Shown here piece by piece: positions 1 through 6,865 of a DNA stretch of 10,737 bases. Every line of letters starts with the position of its first letter. Positions within the stretch are counted from its first letter, which is position 1. Source of the stretch: Methanocorpusculum sp. Lineage in GTDB: Archaea > Halobacteriota > Methanomicrobia > Methanomicrobiales > Methanocorpusculaceae. The notes below the pieces were generated by a model. The model did no database searches and was not told the origin of the DNA. It saw only the letters and a program-made list of their open reading frames with translations. The DNA lies in contig DALTVZ010000162.1 in the NCBI GenBank assembly GCA_029987315.1, positions 1-10,737 on the forward strand, written 5' to 3'. A program made the position numbers and the translations under genes.

Positions 1-906
1 CTTGGTCAGATCAAAAATCGTGCCGATGTTATCGTTTACTGGGGTTGCAATCCGATCGCGGCACATCCCCGTCACCTTTCCCGATACTCGACGTATGCGA
101 CCGGCGCTTTCCGTCCGGAGGGACGAAGTAACCGTACCTTGATCGTGGTGGATATCCGGGAGACGGATACCGCAAAGCTCGCGGATATTTTTGTGCAGGT
201 GAACCCGGGTGGTGACTTTGCACTCTTTAATGCTCTTAGGGCGGTCGTTCGCGGAGAACGTGATGTGATCCCCGACAATGTGGCAGGGGTTGAGAGGAAC
301 GTGATCTTCAAAGTAGCAGACATTTTGCTTGCCGCAAAATTCGGTTCTTTCTTTACCGGAATCGGGCTCACACAGTCTCGGGGTAAATACAAAAACGTAC
401 GGGCAGGGATCGAGCTGGTGGATGAGCTCAACCGGTACACGAAGTATACGCTGACCCCACTCCGTGGTCACTGGAATGTGGATGGAACAAACCAGATGTT
501 CTCTCTTGTTGCCGGGTATCCGTATGCCGTTGATTACTCGAGAGGGATCGTGCATTATAATCCCGGAGAGACGAGTGGGGTGGATATTCTCGCGAAAAAG
601 GAGGCCGACGCCGTTTTGATCCTTGGAACTGATCTAGGGGCACACTTCCCAAGGGAAACGGTCGAGCATCTCGCACGTATCAATACCGTCGTGATCGATC
701 CGTTCCTCTCGCTTTCAACCGCGATCGCAAAACTGCATATCCCGGTCGCCGCGGTGGGCATCGATGCAGAAGGGACGGCATACCGGCTTGACGGTGTCCC
801 GATCCACGTAAAAAAGGTTTTTACCACAGATATGCTCTCGGATGAGGAGATCCTTACAAAGATATTGGCAGAGATCCGAAGGATCAAAGCTGAAGAGTCG
901 GCATAA
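1..906 (+). CDS. fwdB: Formylmethanofuran dehydrogenase subunit B, C-terminal part (5' end outside window)
   Basis: This is the molybdopterin-binding catalytic subunit of the tungsten/molybdenum formylmethanofuran dehydrogenase, which reduces CO2 to formate before FwdA condenses it onto methanofuran. The reading frame is open from base 1, so the gene starts upstream; 301 residues are visible against about 430 for the family. Seen in the sequence are a VYWGCNP...HPRH segment near the start of the fragment, RGHWNVDGTNQ and GYPYAVDYSRG in the middle, and LILGTDLGAHFP further on, all typical of FwdB/FmdB and of the molybdopterin oxidoreductase fold. The Cys or Sec that ligates the metal lies N-terminal to this fragment, so metal type and selenocysteine use cannot be judged here. 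The TTG at 139 is internal and not a start. The gene ends in TAA and is followed by an oligo-T terminator. Its partners fwdA and fwdC lie 3.5 kb away on the other strand. Confidence 0.93.
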   Translation, partial: LGQIKNRADVIVYWGCNPIAAHPRHLSRYSTYATGAFRPEGRSNRTLIVVDIRETDTAKLADIFVQVNPGGDFALFNALRAVVRGERDVIPDNVAGVERNVIFKVADILLAAKFGSFFTGIGLTQSRGKYKNVRAGIELVDELNRYTKYTLTPLRGHWNVDGTNQMFSLVAGYPYAVDYSRGIVHYNPGETSGVDILAKKEADAVLILGTDLGAHFPRETVEHLARINTVVIDPFLSLSTAIAKLHIPVAAVGIDAEGTAYRLDGVPIHVKKVFTTDMLSDEEILTKILAEIRRIKAEESA

Positions 907-921
907 CTCTCTTTTTTTATT
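907..921 (+). terminator. Oligo-T terminator after fwdB
   Basis: Directly after the fwdB TAA the + strand reads CTCTC followed by seven T (912-918), then ATTTG. Runs of T on the coding strand are the usual intrinsic termination signal of archaeal RNA polymerase and need no hairpin. Confidence 0.6.
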
Positions 922-952
922 TGATCAATATCATCTGCCTCAGGATAGAGTC

Positions 953-961
953 AGAAAAAAA
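953..961 (-). terminator. Oligo-T terminator after the LOG-family gene
   Basis: Seven A on the + strand (955-961) read as seven T on the minus strand, beginning 7 bases beyond the TAG stop (971-969) of the minus-strand LOG-family gene. It mirrors the seven-T run after fwdB, so the 62-base convergent gap carries one terminator in each direction. Confidence 0.55.
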
Positions 962-968
962 GTGAGCC

Positions 969-1562
969 CTACCGTTTTCCGGCAAAAACGGGTCGGCTCG
1001 TGTACGTTGGCAGTTTCTCTTTAAGGATCCTGATGACATCATCCGCGGTGTCCACACCAAACACGCAGTCGTCAGGGATATCCGGATATCGTGGTTTGTC
1101 ATCGATTTTATTGTCGGCCATGAGAGCACCCCAATCTGAGAAAACCCCCTTTGTCCTTACGACATCCGGCACCCGGTACGCCATGATAAGCCGGTGCATG
1201 ACCCATGCATACGAAAGTTCAGAAAGAGTTCCTGATCCTCCTCCAATTGCAATTACTGCGTCCGTATTTGCCACGATGAAGTTTCGTGCATGATCGAGTC
1301 CGGTCGCGATCACGATATCGGTATACGGATTTGCCTGAGCAGGATCATTGCCCGGCAAAACCGCGATAACATCCCCTTCTTTATAGAGAGGAGAGGCATG
1401 GGCACCACGGGAAACGGCCTCCATCACGCCGCCAAGCCCACCGGACAAGACGCGATATCCATTGGAAACAAGGGCATTTCCTAGAGAAAGTGCAAACTGC
1501 TCTTTAGCGCATCCTGGTTTTAGGGCAGCGTCTCCGATAACAGAAATAACCGGTCTTCTCAT
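969..1562 (-). CDS. LOG/SLOG-type Rossmann protein (TIGR00725 family), possible Moco carrier
   Basis: A 197-residue single-domain nucleotide-binding Rossmann protein of the 'lysine decarboxylase-like' LOG superfamily. The N-terminus VISVIGDAA is the first strand and glycine loop, SGGLGGVM lies near residues 40-47, and GGGSGTLSEL near residues 107-116 is the family counterpart of the PGGxGTxxE motif of cytokinin-activating LOG enzymes. The first Pro of that motif is Gly here, as is usual in TIGR00725 proteins, so true LOG phosphoribohydrolase activity is doubtful. Moco carrier proteins of algae and some bacteria belong to the same fold group. The gene lies alone between fwdB (a molybdopterin enzyme) and modABC (molybdate import), so a role in molybdenum cofactor binding is an attractive inference, not shown. 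The ATG at 1562 has no clear Shine-Dalgarno site; an AT-rich upstream sequence suggests a short leader or leaderless message. Confidence 0.85.
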   Translation of the reverse strand: MRRPVISVIGDAALKPGCAKEQFALSLGNALVSNGYRVLSGGLGGVMEAVSRGAHASPLYKEGDVIAVLPGNDPAQANPYTDIVIATGLDHARNFIVANTDAVIAIGGGSGTLSELSYAWVMHRLIMAYRVPDVVRTKGVFSDWGALMADNKIDDKPRYPDIPDDCVFGVDTADDVIRILKEKLPTYTSRPVFAGKR

Positions 1563-1618
1563 AATGATATACTATACGTCGTCTGGTAAGATGAAGATTT
1601 AGACCCCACCTGTTTTTT

Positions 1619-1669
1619 GTTAATTTGGTTTAATTAATTACATTAACTCGTTTGACTAGTGTTTAATAT
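1619..1669 (+). promoter_or_regulatory. Divergent AT-rich promoter/operator region upstream of modABC
   Basis: The 139-base gap between the LOG-family gene and modA is much richer in AT than the genes. It holds TTTAATTAATTA at 1629-1640, a plausible archaeal TATA box that would place the modA transcription start near 1660. The same stretch contains the perfect 10-base palindrome TAATTAATTA (1631-1640), flanked by GTTAAT (1619-1624) and ATTAAC (1642-1647), which are inverted copies of each other. A second TATA-like TTTAATAT (1662-1669) lies too close to the ribosome binding site to be the likely promoter. An inverted repeat over a TATA box is where a repressor would act, and molybdate importers are commonly repressed when metal is plentiful, but no regulator is identified. 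Confidence 0.45.
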
Positions 1670-1686
1670 CTTTCCATACTAAAGAT

Positions 1687-1695
1687 AAGGAGGAG
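1687..1695 (+). promoter_or_regulatory. Ribosome binding site of modA
   Basis: AAGGAGGAG, a near-perfect complement of the archaeal 16S rRNA 3' end, stands 6 bases before the ATG at 1702. It fixes the modA start and is the strongest Shine-Dalgarno site on the + strand of the window. Confidence 0.85.
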
Positions 1696-1701
1696 TTATT
1701 C

Positions 1702-2502
1702 ATGAAACATAACAACGTATGGTTAGGTATTTCTATTATTCTCTGTGTTCTCCTTACAATCGGGATCGCAGGATGTGTCAGTCAGCCAGCAGAGCAAACT
1801 GAGATCAATGTGTTTACAGCAGCATCGATGACCGGTGCAATGACCGAAATTGCAGAGCAGTTTATGGCCGAAAACCCAGATATCATTGTGACCCTGAACT
1901 TTGCAGGAAGTTCTACATTAAAAACTCAGATCCTCGAAGGAGCGGATGTGGACATGTACATCTCGGCAAATGACAACAACTTCAACCCGATCGTTGATGC
2001 CGGACTTATTACCGAGAAAAAAGTTCTCCTTAAAAACAAACTCGGTATTGCAGTTCCGATCAAAAATCCAGCAGGGATCACTGACCTCAGTAGCCTGGCA
2101 AAACCGGAAGTGAAACTCGCCATAGGAGACTCTGCAGTCCCATTCGGCCAGTACACAAGAACCATCATACAGAAGTACGAAAACGATTCCCATGCAGGGT
2201 ATGTTAGTGCTTTCATGGCAAACGTTATTACCGAAGTAGATGCAATTACAAAAATCAAATCCTATCTCACCCTCGGTGAAGCAGATGCATCCATCGTGTA
2301 CATGTCTGATATCGCAAAAAGCGACAGAAAAGAGATAGCATTGATCGAGATCCCTGACAAATACAATGTAGTCGCCAGCTATCCATATGGAATTCTCAAA
2401 ACAACCACGAAACTTTCCGCAGTCGAAAAGTTTGAAGATTATCTCACCAGCACAGCCGGCAGTACGATCCTTACAGATTACGGATTTGTACCGGTGAACT
2501 AA
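1702..2502 (+). CDS. modA: Molybdate ABC transporter substrate-binding lipoprotein
   Basis: Extracytoplasmic molybdate/tungstate-binding protein that delivers the oxyanion to the ModBC importer. The 266-residue product begins with a hydrophobic signal (about residues 6-24) ending in the lipobox IAGC, with Cys25 as the probable lipid anchor. The mature protein has the ModA pattern: FTAASM at about residues 37-42, FAGSSTLKTQI near 72-82, and GDSAVPFGQYTR near 145-156. The serines after AA and in the GSS segment belong to the usual oxyanion-binding set. The first motif differs from the FxAGSL of WtpA-type binders, which favours the ModA class; molybdate versus tungstate preference cannot be read from sequence. 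It has a strong ribosome binding site and is the first gene of modABC, 9 bases before modB. Confidence 0.94.
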   Translation: MKHNNVWLGISIILCVLLTIGIAGCVSQPAEQTEINVFTAASMTGAMTEIAEQFMAENPDIIVTLNFAGSSTLKTQILEGADVDMYISANDNNFNPIVDAGLITEKKVLLKNKLGIAVPIKNPAGITDLSSLAKPEVKLAIGDSAVPFGQYTRTIIQKYENDSHAGYVSAFMANVITEVDAITKIKSYLTLGEADASIVYMSDIAKSDRKEIALIEIPDKYNVVASYPYGILKTTTKLSAVEKFEDYLTSTAGSTILTDYGFVPVN

Positions 2503-2511
2503 GACCATATT

Positions 2512-3333
2512 ATGACCCACTCTGCCAGATCACATACCTTGAGCCGCATTGCGACACAAATTCTGACAGGAGGGCTCATATTCCTTTTTTTGGTATTTAT
2601 TTCAGTACCACTTGTATCCCTTTTCACGAGAGTCAGCATCGGGGACTTATTTTATGCGATCACCAGTGAGGCGGCGATCAATGCTCTGACATTAAGTGTC
2701 ATCACAGCAGTGATTTCAACAATAGTCGTCATCATTTTTGGAACACCACTCGCCTACGTCAATGCGAGGATCCCCTATAGAGGTAGAAACATTGTTGATA
2801 CCTTGACCGATCTTCCGATCGTCCTTCCCCCAACAGTTGCCGGTCTCGCACTCCTGATGGCATTTGGGGCAAACGGACTTCTCGGTCAATATTTCTCGAT
2901 ATTTGGGATCAGAATCGCATTTACTACCGCAGCAGTGGTGCTAGCCCAGATATTTGTTGCCTCACCGTTTTATCTGCGGCAGGCACGTTCCAGTTTTGAA
3001 TCGATCGATGTTGAATATGAATATGCATCCAGGACGCTTGGGGCAGGTCCCGTAAAAACATTATTCAAGGTCACCTTGCCCTTGGCCCTCGGCTCGCTTT
3101 TGTCAGGCATCATCATGACTTTTGCACGAGCTCTTGGCGAATTCGGTGCCACGATGATGTTTGCCGGAAACTTGCCAGGAAAAACCCAGACCATGCCACT
3201 CGCGATCTACAGTGAACTGCAGCGTGATCTCTCGGTTTCGGTAGCTCTTGCAATTTTACTCGTGATCTTTTCATTTGGCATCATACTCATCGTAAAATAT
3301 CTGGGTGCACGGGAGAAGAAAAAATATGCTTAA
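2512..3333 (+). CDS. modB: Molybdate ABC transporter permease
   Basis: Integral membrane permease of the molybdate importer, 273 residues, close to the usual length. Hydrophobic segments are seen at about residues 16-38, 55-83, 100-118, 136-155, 191-217 and 242-264. The cytoplasmic EAA loop that docks on the ATPase is clear: EYASRTLGAG followed by FKVTLPLALG, with the conserved Gly and the LP pair at normal spacing. ARALGEFGATMMFAGN just after it is characteristic of ModB. The ATG at 2512 lies 9 bases after the modA stop with only a weak GGTGA upstream, so translation may depend on coupling with modA. The 3' end overlaps the modC ATG by 8 bases. Confidence 0.95.
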   Translation: MTHSARSHTLSRIATQILTGGLIFLFLVFISVPLVSLFTRVSIGDLFYAITSEAAINALTLSVITAVISTIVVIIFGTPLAYVNARIPYRGRNIVDTLTDLPIVLPPTVAGLALLMAFGANGLLGQYFSIFGIRIAFTTAAVVLAQIFVASPFYLRQARSSFESIDVEYEYASRTLGAGPVKTLFKVTLPLALGSLLSGIIMTFARALGEFGATMMFAGNLPGKTQTMPLAIYSELQRDLSVSVALAILLVIFSFGIILIVKYLGAREKKKYA

Positions 3334-4384
3334 AGCAACATTTACCCGGCAGCTTCGTGATTTTACGATGAAAGTAGATGACCTGATCGTTCGACCGGGG
3401 GAGATACTTGCCCTTATCGGAGAGAACGGATCTGGAAAATCGACCACCCTGAAGATCCTTTCCGGCCTTATGAAACCGGAATCGGGAAAGGTGATCCTGA
3501 ACGGTCAAGCTCTCTACGATTCAGAGACACACACGCACATCGATCCGGAAATGCGGAACATCAGTTACATGTTCCAGAATTATGCACTTTTCCCGCACAT
3601 GACCGTGAGGGAAAACATCGCATATGGTCTTGTGGTGAGAAAAAAACACAAAGAGGAGATCAGGACACGGACCGATGAACTCATCGAACGGATGGGGCTT
3701 GATCAGATCGCAGATGAACCGGTGACACGACTGTCCGGCGGTCAACGTCAGAGAGTGGCACTTGCACGATCACTTGCTCCAAGACCTGCACTTTTACTCC
3801 TCGATGAACCGCTCGCGGCTCTTGATGTGAAGACCCAGGAAAATATGCGTCGTGAACTCGCCTCTGTGATCCGGGCAGAAAATATTCCCTGTATTCTTGT
3901 TACTCACTCGATCATCGATGCTCTTTCAATAGCGGATAGAGTATCGGTGATCCGGGATGGAAAAATCATCGCCACCGGAACACCTGAGGAGATCATCCAT
4001 GACCCAACATATGGCTTTTCGGTATCGGAAAATCCAAATCTGTTCCGCGGCGAGATCCATAGCGGGAAATCAGGAAAGGTCTGCGTGAAGATTGGCGGGA
4101 TCTACATCCGGGCGGTGACCACATTATCGGGCATAGTGAATGTGGAGATCCGTCCTGAGGAACTGATCCTTTCACGCGAGAAACTGATATCGTCCGCCAT
4201 CAACTCTTTTCAAGGAACGATCACCGAGATCCGTCAGAGCGGTCTTGAGATGCTGGTCTATGTGGACATCGGGATCTTGCTTGCTTCAGTGCTCACTCCT
4301 CAGTCGGTCGAGAGACTTTCACTGAAAAAGGGAGAACGCGTTGTTGTGACGTTCAAAGCAACAGCGGTCCATATATTCGCGTAA
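3326..4384 (+). CDS. modC: Molybdate ABC transporter ATP-binding protein with C-terminal TOBE/Mop domain
   Basis: ATPase that powers the ModB permease. The ABC domain has all motifs: Walker A GENGSGKST (residues 32-40), Q-loop FQNYALFP with Gln84, signature LSGGQRQR (136-143), Walker B LLLLDEP with Asp160 and Glu161, and the H-loop His194. Beyond about residue 235 there is a C-terminal extension (NLFRGEI, VEIRPEELIL, and a final VTFKATAVHIF) with the pattern of the TOBE/Mop regulatory domain. In the homologous Methanosarcina acetivorans transporter this domain binds molybdate or tungstate and shuts transport off. The ATG at 3326 is preferred over an in-frame GTG at 3305 because GGGAG at 3311-3315 is well placed and the protein then starts like other ModC. 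The 8-base overlap with modB supports translational coupling. Total 352 residues. It converges on fwdC with a 13-base gap. Confidence 0.95.
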   Translation: MLKATFTRQLRDFTMKVDDLIVRPGEILALIGENGSGKSTTLKILSGLMKPESGKVILNGQALYDSETHTHIDPEMRNISYMFQNYALFPHMTVRENIAYGLVVRKKHKEEIRTRTDELIERMGLDQIADEPVTRLSGGQRQRVALARSLAPRPALLLLDEPLAALDVKTQENMRRELASVIRAENIPCILVTHSIIDALSIADRVSVIRDGKIIATGTPEEIIHDPTYGFSVSENPNLFRGEIHSGKSGKVCVKIGGIYIRAVTTLSGIVNVEIRPEELILSREKLISSAINSFQGTITEIRQSGLEMLVYVDIGILLASVLTPQSVERLSLKKGERVVVTFKATAVHIFA

Positions 4385-4391
4385 TAAAAAC
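4385..4391 (-). terminator. Possible oligo-T terminator of the eha-fwd operon
   Basis: On the minus strand five T (4390-4386) follow the fwdC stop by 7 bases and are continued by ATTA inside the modC stop region. It is the only T-run near the operon end before transcription would enter modC antisense. Five T is short, so termination may be leaky. Confidence 0.35.
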
Positions 4392-4397
4392 GTATGT

Positions 4398-5168
4398 TCA
4401 GATCCGGTCATATGACCCGACCCGAAGCGTGCCTTTCGCATTTCTATTGGCAACATCTCCATGAAAAACCGTGAGATCATGCCCGTTTTCAGTGATCTTT
4501 CCGACCTCCCGGAAGGTCGGCAGGAAATCGGTAACATGCCCATATATCGTAGCCTCTCCGGCAAACATATCTCCACACGGCATCAAACAGTCGCCTTCTA
4601 TTAGAAGTTTCCCTCCTTTCATATTGCTCCCGGCATGCAGACCGGCATTTCCTTTGATATGGACCAACCCGCCAAAGAGACATTCTGCGCAGTAATCCCC
4701 AACGCTACCCTCAACGATTATCTCACCACCGCGGACACCCTTTCTCCCTCCGCGATACCCGGAACCACAGTAGTCCCCAGCATTGCCATGACAGATGATC
4801 TTCCCGTCGAGCATCTCGCGTCCAAGCCAGTCCCCGGCATTTCCAAAGATCTCGATCGTGCCGCCATGCATGAAATCTCCGCAGTGCATCCCGATATCAC
4901 CTTCGATGATGATTTTCCCATCGGTCATGTACTCGCCCACGCGTTTTACCTGATGAAAATCTCCAACAAGAATGATTTCCGTCGCTGCGGGACCTGAGGC
5001 CTCACCATCAACACGGATATCAAAAACATCCTTGAGTTTTTTCTCCTCATTACCTACAAATACCGTGACATCTATTTTCTTTGAGAGGGTCGAAGGACAT
5101 ATCGTCTCCGCCTCGATAGGAAGATAGGGGTTGATATCTTCTTTTAGAGTGAGCGTGATCCGTCTCAT
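4398..5168 (-). CDS. fwdC: Formylmethanofuran dehydrogenase subunit C
   Basis: Structural subunit of formylmethanofuran dehydrogenase with a right-handed beta-helix related to the C-terminal domain of glutamate synthase. The 256-residue product has a short N-terminal domain and then, from about residue 75 to 215, a run of repeats of the GxGxxG/GDxG kind: IIEGDIGMHCGD, IFGNAGDWLG, CHGNAGDYCG, VEGSVGDYCA, IKGNAGLHAG, IEGDCLMPCGD and IYGHVTDF. This succession of about 18- to 23-residue turns identifies the family. FwdC packs against FwdA and holds the complex together. Its ATG overlaps the fwdA stop by four bases (ATGA at 5168-5165), so the two are translationally coupled, and it is the last gene of the operon. 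Confidence 0.95.
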   Translation of the reverse strand: MRRITLTLKEDINPYLPIEAETICPSTLSKKIDVTVFVGNEEKKLKDVFDIRVDGEASGPAATEIILVGDFHQVKRVGEYMTDGKIIIEGDIGMHCGDFMHGGTIEIFGNAGDWLGREMLDGKIICHGNAGDYCGSGYRGGRKGVRGGEIIVEGSVGDYCAECLFGGLVHIKGNAGLHAGSNMKGGKLLIEGDCLMPCGDMFAGEATIYGHVTDFLPTFREVGKITENGHDLTVFHGDVANRNAKGTLRVGSYDRI

Positions 5169-6865
5169 AACCTCGTCTCCGTTTCGATCTTCATACTTTT
5201 CCTGAGATAATACGCCTCATCCACGGCATAATTTTCCATTCGTATAGAGTAATACCGATCAAAGGTCCGGATCAGATCAGGGTCTTTGGACATGTCATAT
5301 GCCTCAGGTACTTTTGGACTGCACCAGAAGGTGCGGTTCTGATTATCTGCCAGGATCTCATCATCTTTGGAGATCATCACGCCAAGCTTCATCGTGTATT
5401 TCGTCTGAGCAAAACCACGAATTATCTCGGCATACTGCTTGGCAGGATCAATCTTGTCGGGTTTTATCGGATAGATCGCTATATCTGCCTCGGCGCCCGG
5501 TCCAAGATGACCTTTCCCTTTGTCGATGAGGCCGAGCGCCCGTGCCTGGCCTGCTCGCGTCATTACGGCGATCTCGTCAAAGGTCATCTCCCGATCAAGT
5601 GACGGAAGAACAACACGACTTTTGGTCTTCGGATGGACGGTGGCAAACTCCTGGTCACGGTATTTCTTACTCATGAGAAGACCGATGATCTCCGGATATT
5701 TGACAAACGGGGCACCGTTTGGATTGTCCGTTGTCAGTAAACACTGCCAGGGGTTTTTCACGAGCAATGCCAGTTCAAGACCAATTGCCCACATTATGCT
5801 GTTCACCAGGTTCTTGCGCCGGTAAATCACCGGGATAACGCCGGATCCGGTTTCCAGCTCAACATCATGATTACTCCATTTATCCTGATGAAGACGGTAC
5901 AGGTTGAACTCCATCGGACCATCGGCCGTCATCGTCGTGGTCCGTCCAAACATCACCTGCCCCATGTCGATGGTGAGCTGAGGGCGCAGGTTCACCGTGT
6001 TTGCGACCGGCTCCGCCTTTGAACAGAAATCGCTCCATCCGGTCCCGCCGTATGAATGGAACTGGACATGCGTGAGATAGGCGGTCTGCCGTTTCTCATG
6101 CAGATTTGGAACAAGACCCATCGTTCCGATCGTACAGGTGAAATTGCCCGGCTTTCCCAGATTATTACAGTGAAGATGCACGGAATGGGGGAGACCAAGC
6201 ATCTCGTTTGCTTCGATCACCCCTTTGATATATTCAGCAGGACTGAGATCGAAATCTGGGATGGGTTTACGAATGCATTCCACATTTTTCCCCCAGCTCC
6301 ACATCTCAGCACCAAGAGGATTGGTAAGTTTTACCCCGTATCCTTTCACGGCGTTGAGTCGCCATGCGATAAGCGCAGCTGCCCGTTTGATATCTCCTGC
6401 GGCAACGGCCCGCATGAGGCCCCAGTCTCCGTCAAAGAGTGTGAGGATAAGACCATCCTGCAGAGGAGTATGTTTGAACTCCTCGTGGGTGTGCCGTGCT
6501 TCCAGAGGAGCCATTGCTCCTTCGGTGAGTGTGGTATACCCCATGAGAGCATACCGATAACTGTTCCCATAGGTCGTCGGGATACTATACCCGGAGACGG
6601 CCCGCATCCCTTTTCCTCTAGGGGCACGGCCGGCCCGCATATCCTCCGGGCTCATGTACCTGCCGAAGTTCACCTTCGTTCCGCAGATATGCGTATGGGA
6701 ATCTATCCCTCCAGGAAGAGTGAGACAGCCTCCTGCATCAATGACCTCGGCTCCTTTGGGCTCCTCGTCGGTGATCCGGCCGTTCGAGACAAAGATATCC
6801 CGGATCTCCCCTGATACTTTATTGATGGGATCGACCACATAGGCATTCTTGATGATATAGTCCAT
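5165..6865 (-). CDS. fwdA: Formylmethanofuran dehydrogenase subunit A (amidohydrolase-like)
   Basis: Dinuclear-metal amidohydrolase-fold subunit that condenses formate, delivered by an internal tunnel from FwdB, with methanofuran to give formylmethanofuran. The product has 566 residues, the usual length. The metal site is intact: HTH at residues 57-59, the lysine expected to be carboxylated at Lys179 in GVKLTNP, histidines in HLHCNN (230-232) and THVQFH (266-270), and the catalytic aspartate Asp380 in TTDNPNG. These positions are within a few residues of those known for the Methanothermobacter enzyme. The ATG follows the TAA of the ferredoxin gene without a gap and is preceded by GGAGG. It is co-transcribed with the Eha hydrogenase genes upstream and overlaps fwdC downstream. 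The other subunits usual for the complex (FwdD, FwdF, FwdG) are not in this window. Confidence 0.97.
   Translation of the reverse strand: MDYIIKNAYVVDPINKVSGEIRDIFVSNGRITDEEPKGAEVIDAGGCLTLPGGIDSHTHICGTKVNFGRYMSPEDMRAGRAPRGKGMRAVSGYSIPTTYGNSYRYALMGYTTLTEGAMAPLEARHTHEEFKHTPLQDGLILTLFDGDWGLMRAVAAGDIKRAAALIAWRLNAVKGYGVKLTNPLGAEMWSWGKNVECIRKPIPDFDLSPAEYIKGVIEANEMLGLPHSVHLHCNNLGKPGNFTCTIGTMGLVPNLHEKRQTAYLTHVQFHSYGGTGWSDFCSKAEPVANTVNLRPQLTIDMGQVMFGRTTTMTADGPMEFNLYRLHQDKWSNHDVELETGSGVIPVIYRRKNLVNSIMWAIGLELALLVKNPWQCLLTTDNPNGAPFVKYPEIIGLLMSKKYRDQEFATVHPKTKSRVVLPSLDREMTFDEIAVMTRAGQARALGLIDKGKGHLGPGAEADIAIYPIKPDKIDPAKQYAEIIRGFAQTKYTMKLGVMISKDDEILADNQNRTFWCSPKVPEAYDMSKDPDLIRTFDRYYSIRMENYAVDEAYYLRKSMKIETETRL

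Noticed and set aside
969..1562. Lysine decarboxylase, a name often attached to this family
   Set aside because: The LOG/TIGR00725 fold is unrelated in mechanism to PLP-dependent decarboxylases; there is no PLP-lysine motif.
1662..1669. TTTAATAT as the modA TATA box
   Set aside because: A start site about 25 bases downstream would fall on the Shine-Dalgarno sequence, leaving the message without a working leader; the box at 1629-1640 fits better.
1918..2520. A 200-codon open frame on the minus strand across modA
   Set aside because: It is antisense to a gene with a clear lipobox and ModA motifs, is unusually rich in Cys and Phe, and has no family resemblance.
4406..4417. 12-base perfect palindrome GGTCATATGACC
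   Set aside because: It lies within the last codons of fwdC. With no loop it would make a poor RNA hairpin, and one such palindrome in 10 kb is not remarkable. It could be a protein site, but nothing supports that.
6056..6814. A 252-codon open frame on the plus strand inside fwdA
   Set aside because: fwdA has complete active-site motifs on the other strand; this frame is low in recognisable structure and is a shadow of it.
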